A stretch of DNA of 64,000 nt, from NCBI RefSeq assembly GCF_004114915.1, contig NZ_CP022219.1:1704501-1768500 (forward strand). The letters are read 5' to 3'. Positions 62,585 to 64,000 of the stretch are shown here, piece after piece (the stretch's first letter is position 1; each line of letters opens with the position of its first letter). A program made the translations under genes and the position numbers. The DNA comes from Bradyrhizobium guangxiense (GTDB lineage Bacteria; Pseudomonadota; Alphaproteobacteria; Rhizobiales; Xanthobacteraceae). The notes beneath the pieces were generated by a model, which saw only the letters and a list, made by a program, of their open reading frames with translations, was not told where the DNA came from and made no database searches.

Positions 62585-63577
62585 ATGTATACTCAGGCGC
62601 TAAACACGGCCGAGACCGACGATCGCGGTCTGGAGGACGCTAGCCGAGCCGCGCAATTCCAGGCCCGCATCGATGCCGAGGAGCGCATCGAGCCGAACGA
62701 CTGGATGCCGGCGGCCTATCGCAAGACGCTGACTCGCCAGATCTCCCAGCACGCCCATTCCGAAATCGTTGGCATGCTGCCGGAAGGCAACTGGATCACG
62801 CGCGCGCCGACGCTGCGCCGCAAGGCCGCGCTGCTGGCCAAGGTGCAGGACGAGTGTGGCCACGGCCTCTATCTCTACGCTGCCGCCGAGACACTCGGAT
62901 CCTCGCGCGAGGAGCTGGTCGATGCCATGCTCGCCGGCAAAGCCAAGTACTCCTCGATTTTTAACTATCCGACGCTGACCTGGGCCGACATCGGCACGAT
63001 CGGCTGGCTGGTCGACGGTGCCGCGATCATGAACCAGATCCCGCTGTGCCGCTGCTCCTATGGCCCCTATGCGCGCGCGATGATCAGGGTCTGCAAGGAA
63101 GAGTCGTTCCATCAGCGCCAGGGTTACGAGATCATGCTGACGCTGTGCCGCGGCTCCGACGAGCAGAAGGCGATGGCGCAGGATGCGCTGAACAGATGGT
63201 GGTGGCCGGTGCTGATGATGTTCGGCCCGCCCGATGCCACGAGCCAGCACAGCGACACCTCGACGAAGTGGAAGATCAAGCGCTTCTCCAATGATGAGCT
63301 GCGCCAGAAATTCGTCGATGCTACCGTGCCGCAGGCGCAATATCTCGGCCTCACGATTCCAGATCCCGGCATGATTCAGGATGCCGACGGGCACTGGCGC
63401 TACGGCGAGATCGACTGGGCCGAGTTCAAGCAGGTGCTCGCCGGAAACGGCCCGTGCAATCGCGACCGCATGGCCGCACGCCGCAAGGCGCATGAGAAGG
63501 GCGCATGGGTGCGCGAGGCGGCCGCAGCCTATGCGGCGAAGCGCGCGCAGCGTCAGACCGCGCAAGCCGCGGAATAG
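62585..63577 (+). CDS. paaA: phenylacetyl-CoA epoxidase subunit A (oxygenase)
   Basis: A 330-residue catalytic subunit of the PaaABCDE ring-1,2-epoxidase, with a diiron ferritin-like centre. Ligand candidates: E60 (HSEIVG), DE-x-x-H at 89-93 (QDECGHG) and EE-x-x-H at 172-176 (KEESFHQ). [21 protein letters not shown] is family-typical. Length normal. Start follows GGGAGGAC. First gene of the operon after paaX. Confidence 0.96.
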   Translation: MYTQALNTAETDDRGLEDASRAAQFQARIDAEERIEPNDWMPAAYRKTLTRQISQHAHSEIVGMLPEGNWITRAPTLRRKAALLAKVQDECGHGLYLYAAAETLGSSREELVDAMLAGKAKYSSIFNYPTLTWADIGTIGWLVDGAAIMNQIPLCRCSYGPYARAMIRVCKEESFHQRQGYEIMLTLCRGSDEQKAMAQDALNRWWWPVLMMFGPPDATSQHSDTSTKWKIKRFSNDELRQKFVDATVPQAQYLGLTIPDPGMIQDADGHWRYGEIDWAEFKQVLAGNGPCNRDRMAARRKAHEKGAWVREAAAAYAAKRAQRQTAQAAE

Positions 63578-63587
63578 GGAGACCAAG

Positions 63588-63875
63588 ATGGCCACGCCGA
63601 ACACGCCGCTATGGGAAGTCTTCATTCGCAGCCGCAACGGGCTCGCGCACAAGCATGTCGGCTCGCTGCATGCGAGCGATGCCACCATGGCCCTGCAGGC
63701 CGCCCGCGACATCTACACTCGTCGCGGCGAGGGTCTGTCGATCTGGGTCGTGCCGTCGAGCGCGATCACGGCGAGCGATCCCGCCGAGAAGGCCATGATG
63801 TTCGAGCCGGCGGAATCGAAGATCTACCGGCATCCGACGTTCTATGAGGTGCCCGAAGAAGTGGGGCATATGTGA
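63588..63875 (+). CDS. paaB: phenylacetyl-CoA epoxidase subunit B
   Basis: A 95-residue PaaB, a small structural subunit of the epoxidase. WEVFIRSRNGLAHKHVGSLHASDATMALQAARDIYTRRGEGLSIWVVPS matches the family end to end. ATG 63588 follows AGGGAGA. It starts ten bases after the paaA stop; its TGA overlaps the paaC ATG (TGATG). Confidence 0.96.
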   Translation: MATPNTPLWEVFIRSRNGLAHKHVGSLHASDATMALQAARDIYTRRGEGLSIWVVPSSAITASDPAEKAMMFEPAESKIYRHPTFYEVPEEVGHM

Positions 63876-64000
63876 TGGCGGTCGCCAACATCCAGGTCTG
63901 CGAAACGCCCCTGGTGCTCTTTACGCTGCGCCGCGCGGACGATGCGCTGATCCTCGGCCACAGGCTATCGGAATGGTGCGGGCACGCGCCGATGCTGGAG
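63875..64000 (+). CDS. paaC: phenylacetyl-CoA epoxidase subunit C, N-terminal fragment (cut by window end)
   Basis: Only the first 42 codons are in the window: MAVANIQVCETPLVLFTLRR...LGHRLSEWCGHAPMLE. LADDALILGHRLSEWCGHAP-type sequence is the classic start of PaaC, the structural ferritin-like partner of PaaA. ATG overlaps the paaB stop by one base. The frame is open to the last base. Confidence 0.93.
   Translation, partial: MAVANIQVCETPLVLFTLRRADDALILGHRLSEWCGHAPMLE

Overview
The window looks like chromosome of an alphaproteobacterium of the Bradyrhizobium / Nitrobacteraceae type. The reasons are uniformly high GC, dense gene packing with many ATGA start/stop overlaps, a CYP102-type P450-reductase fusion, phasin and class III-like PHA synthase genes, several dipeptide-type ABC operons, and palindromic intergenic repeats of the CATTCCGGG type. 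The genus is inferred from gene style, not from a marker gene. I see no rRNA, tRNA, CRISPR array, transposase or phage gene.

Layout. 1-1.4 kb: end of a TPR-like protein and a small secreted protein. 1.8-8.7 kb: sugar/acid metabolism, with an IlvD/Edd-type dehydratase, a crotonase, an FAD-dependent ferredoxin reductase preceded by a tiny upstream ORF, two PfkB kinases in tandem and a VOC protein. 8.9-17.2 kb: a one-direction cluster with a TetR regulator, an NMT1/Tau-type ABC importer (permease, binding protein, ATPase), an enolase-superfamily enzyme, a Gfo/Idh/MocA dehydrogenase, a DUF993 TIM-barrel protein and a sugar phosphate isomerase/epimerase-like protein. The last four genes overlap or nearly touch. 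I regard this as the best candidate for an undescribed catabolic route. 17.2-20.4 kb: a secreted Pro/Ala/Gln-rich protein with two LTXXQ-like repeats, and ornithine aminotransferase (rocD). 20.5-23.0 kb: a P450 divergent from a split thiamine-diphosphate decarboxylase. 23.1-28.2 kb: a TetR-RND efflux operon with a clear operator over the promoter.

28.4-32.6 kb: a signalling cassette in which a Cache-HAMP-GAF histidine kinase, a single-domain receiver and a receiver-adenylate cyclase are joined by 4-nt overlaps, suggesting a phosphorelay that feeds cAMP. 32.6-33.3 kb: a CnbZ-like deaminase. 33.4-47.2 kb, all on the minus strand: twelve genes forming two complete dipeptide/opine-type ABC importers on either side of a gamma-glutamyltransferase-like enzyme and a DUF1028 protein, probably a peptide or gamma-glutamyl amide scavenging unit.

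47.5-61.6 kb is largely lipid and storage-polymer metabolism: a small DUF6489-like protein, an alpha/beta hydrolase (with a paralogue at 60.8 kb), a wax ester synthase/DGAT, an epoxide hydrolase, CYP102 (P450-reductase fusion), a spermidine-synthase-like protein, another alpha/beta hydrolase, a short PhaE-like protein with class III-like PhaC and a GNAT enzyme, a phasin with a palindrome-rich promoter, and a DUF445 membrane protein. 61.6-64 kb: the phenylacetate pathway starts (paaX, paaA, paaB, and the first 42 codons of paaC, cut by the window edge). Genes fall mostly into operons read in one direction. Intergenic gaps are short and often filled by palindromic repeats or hairpins.
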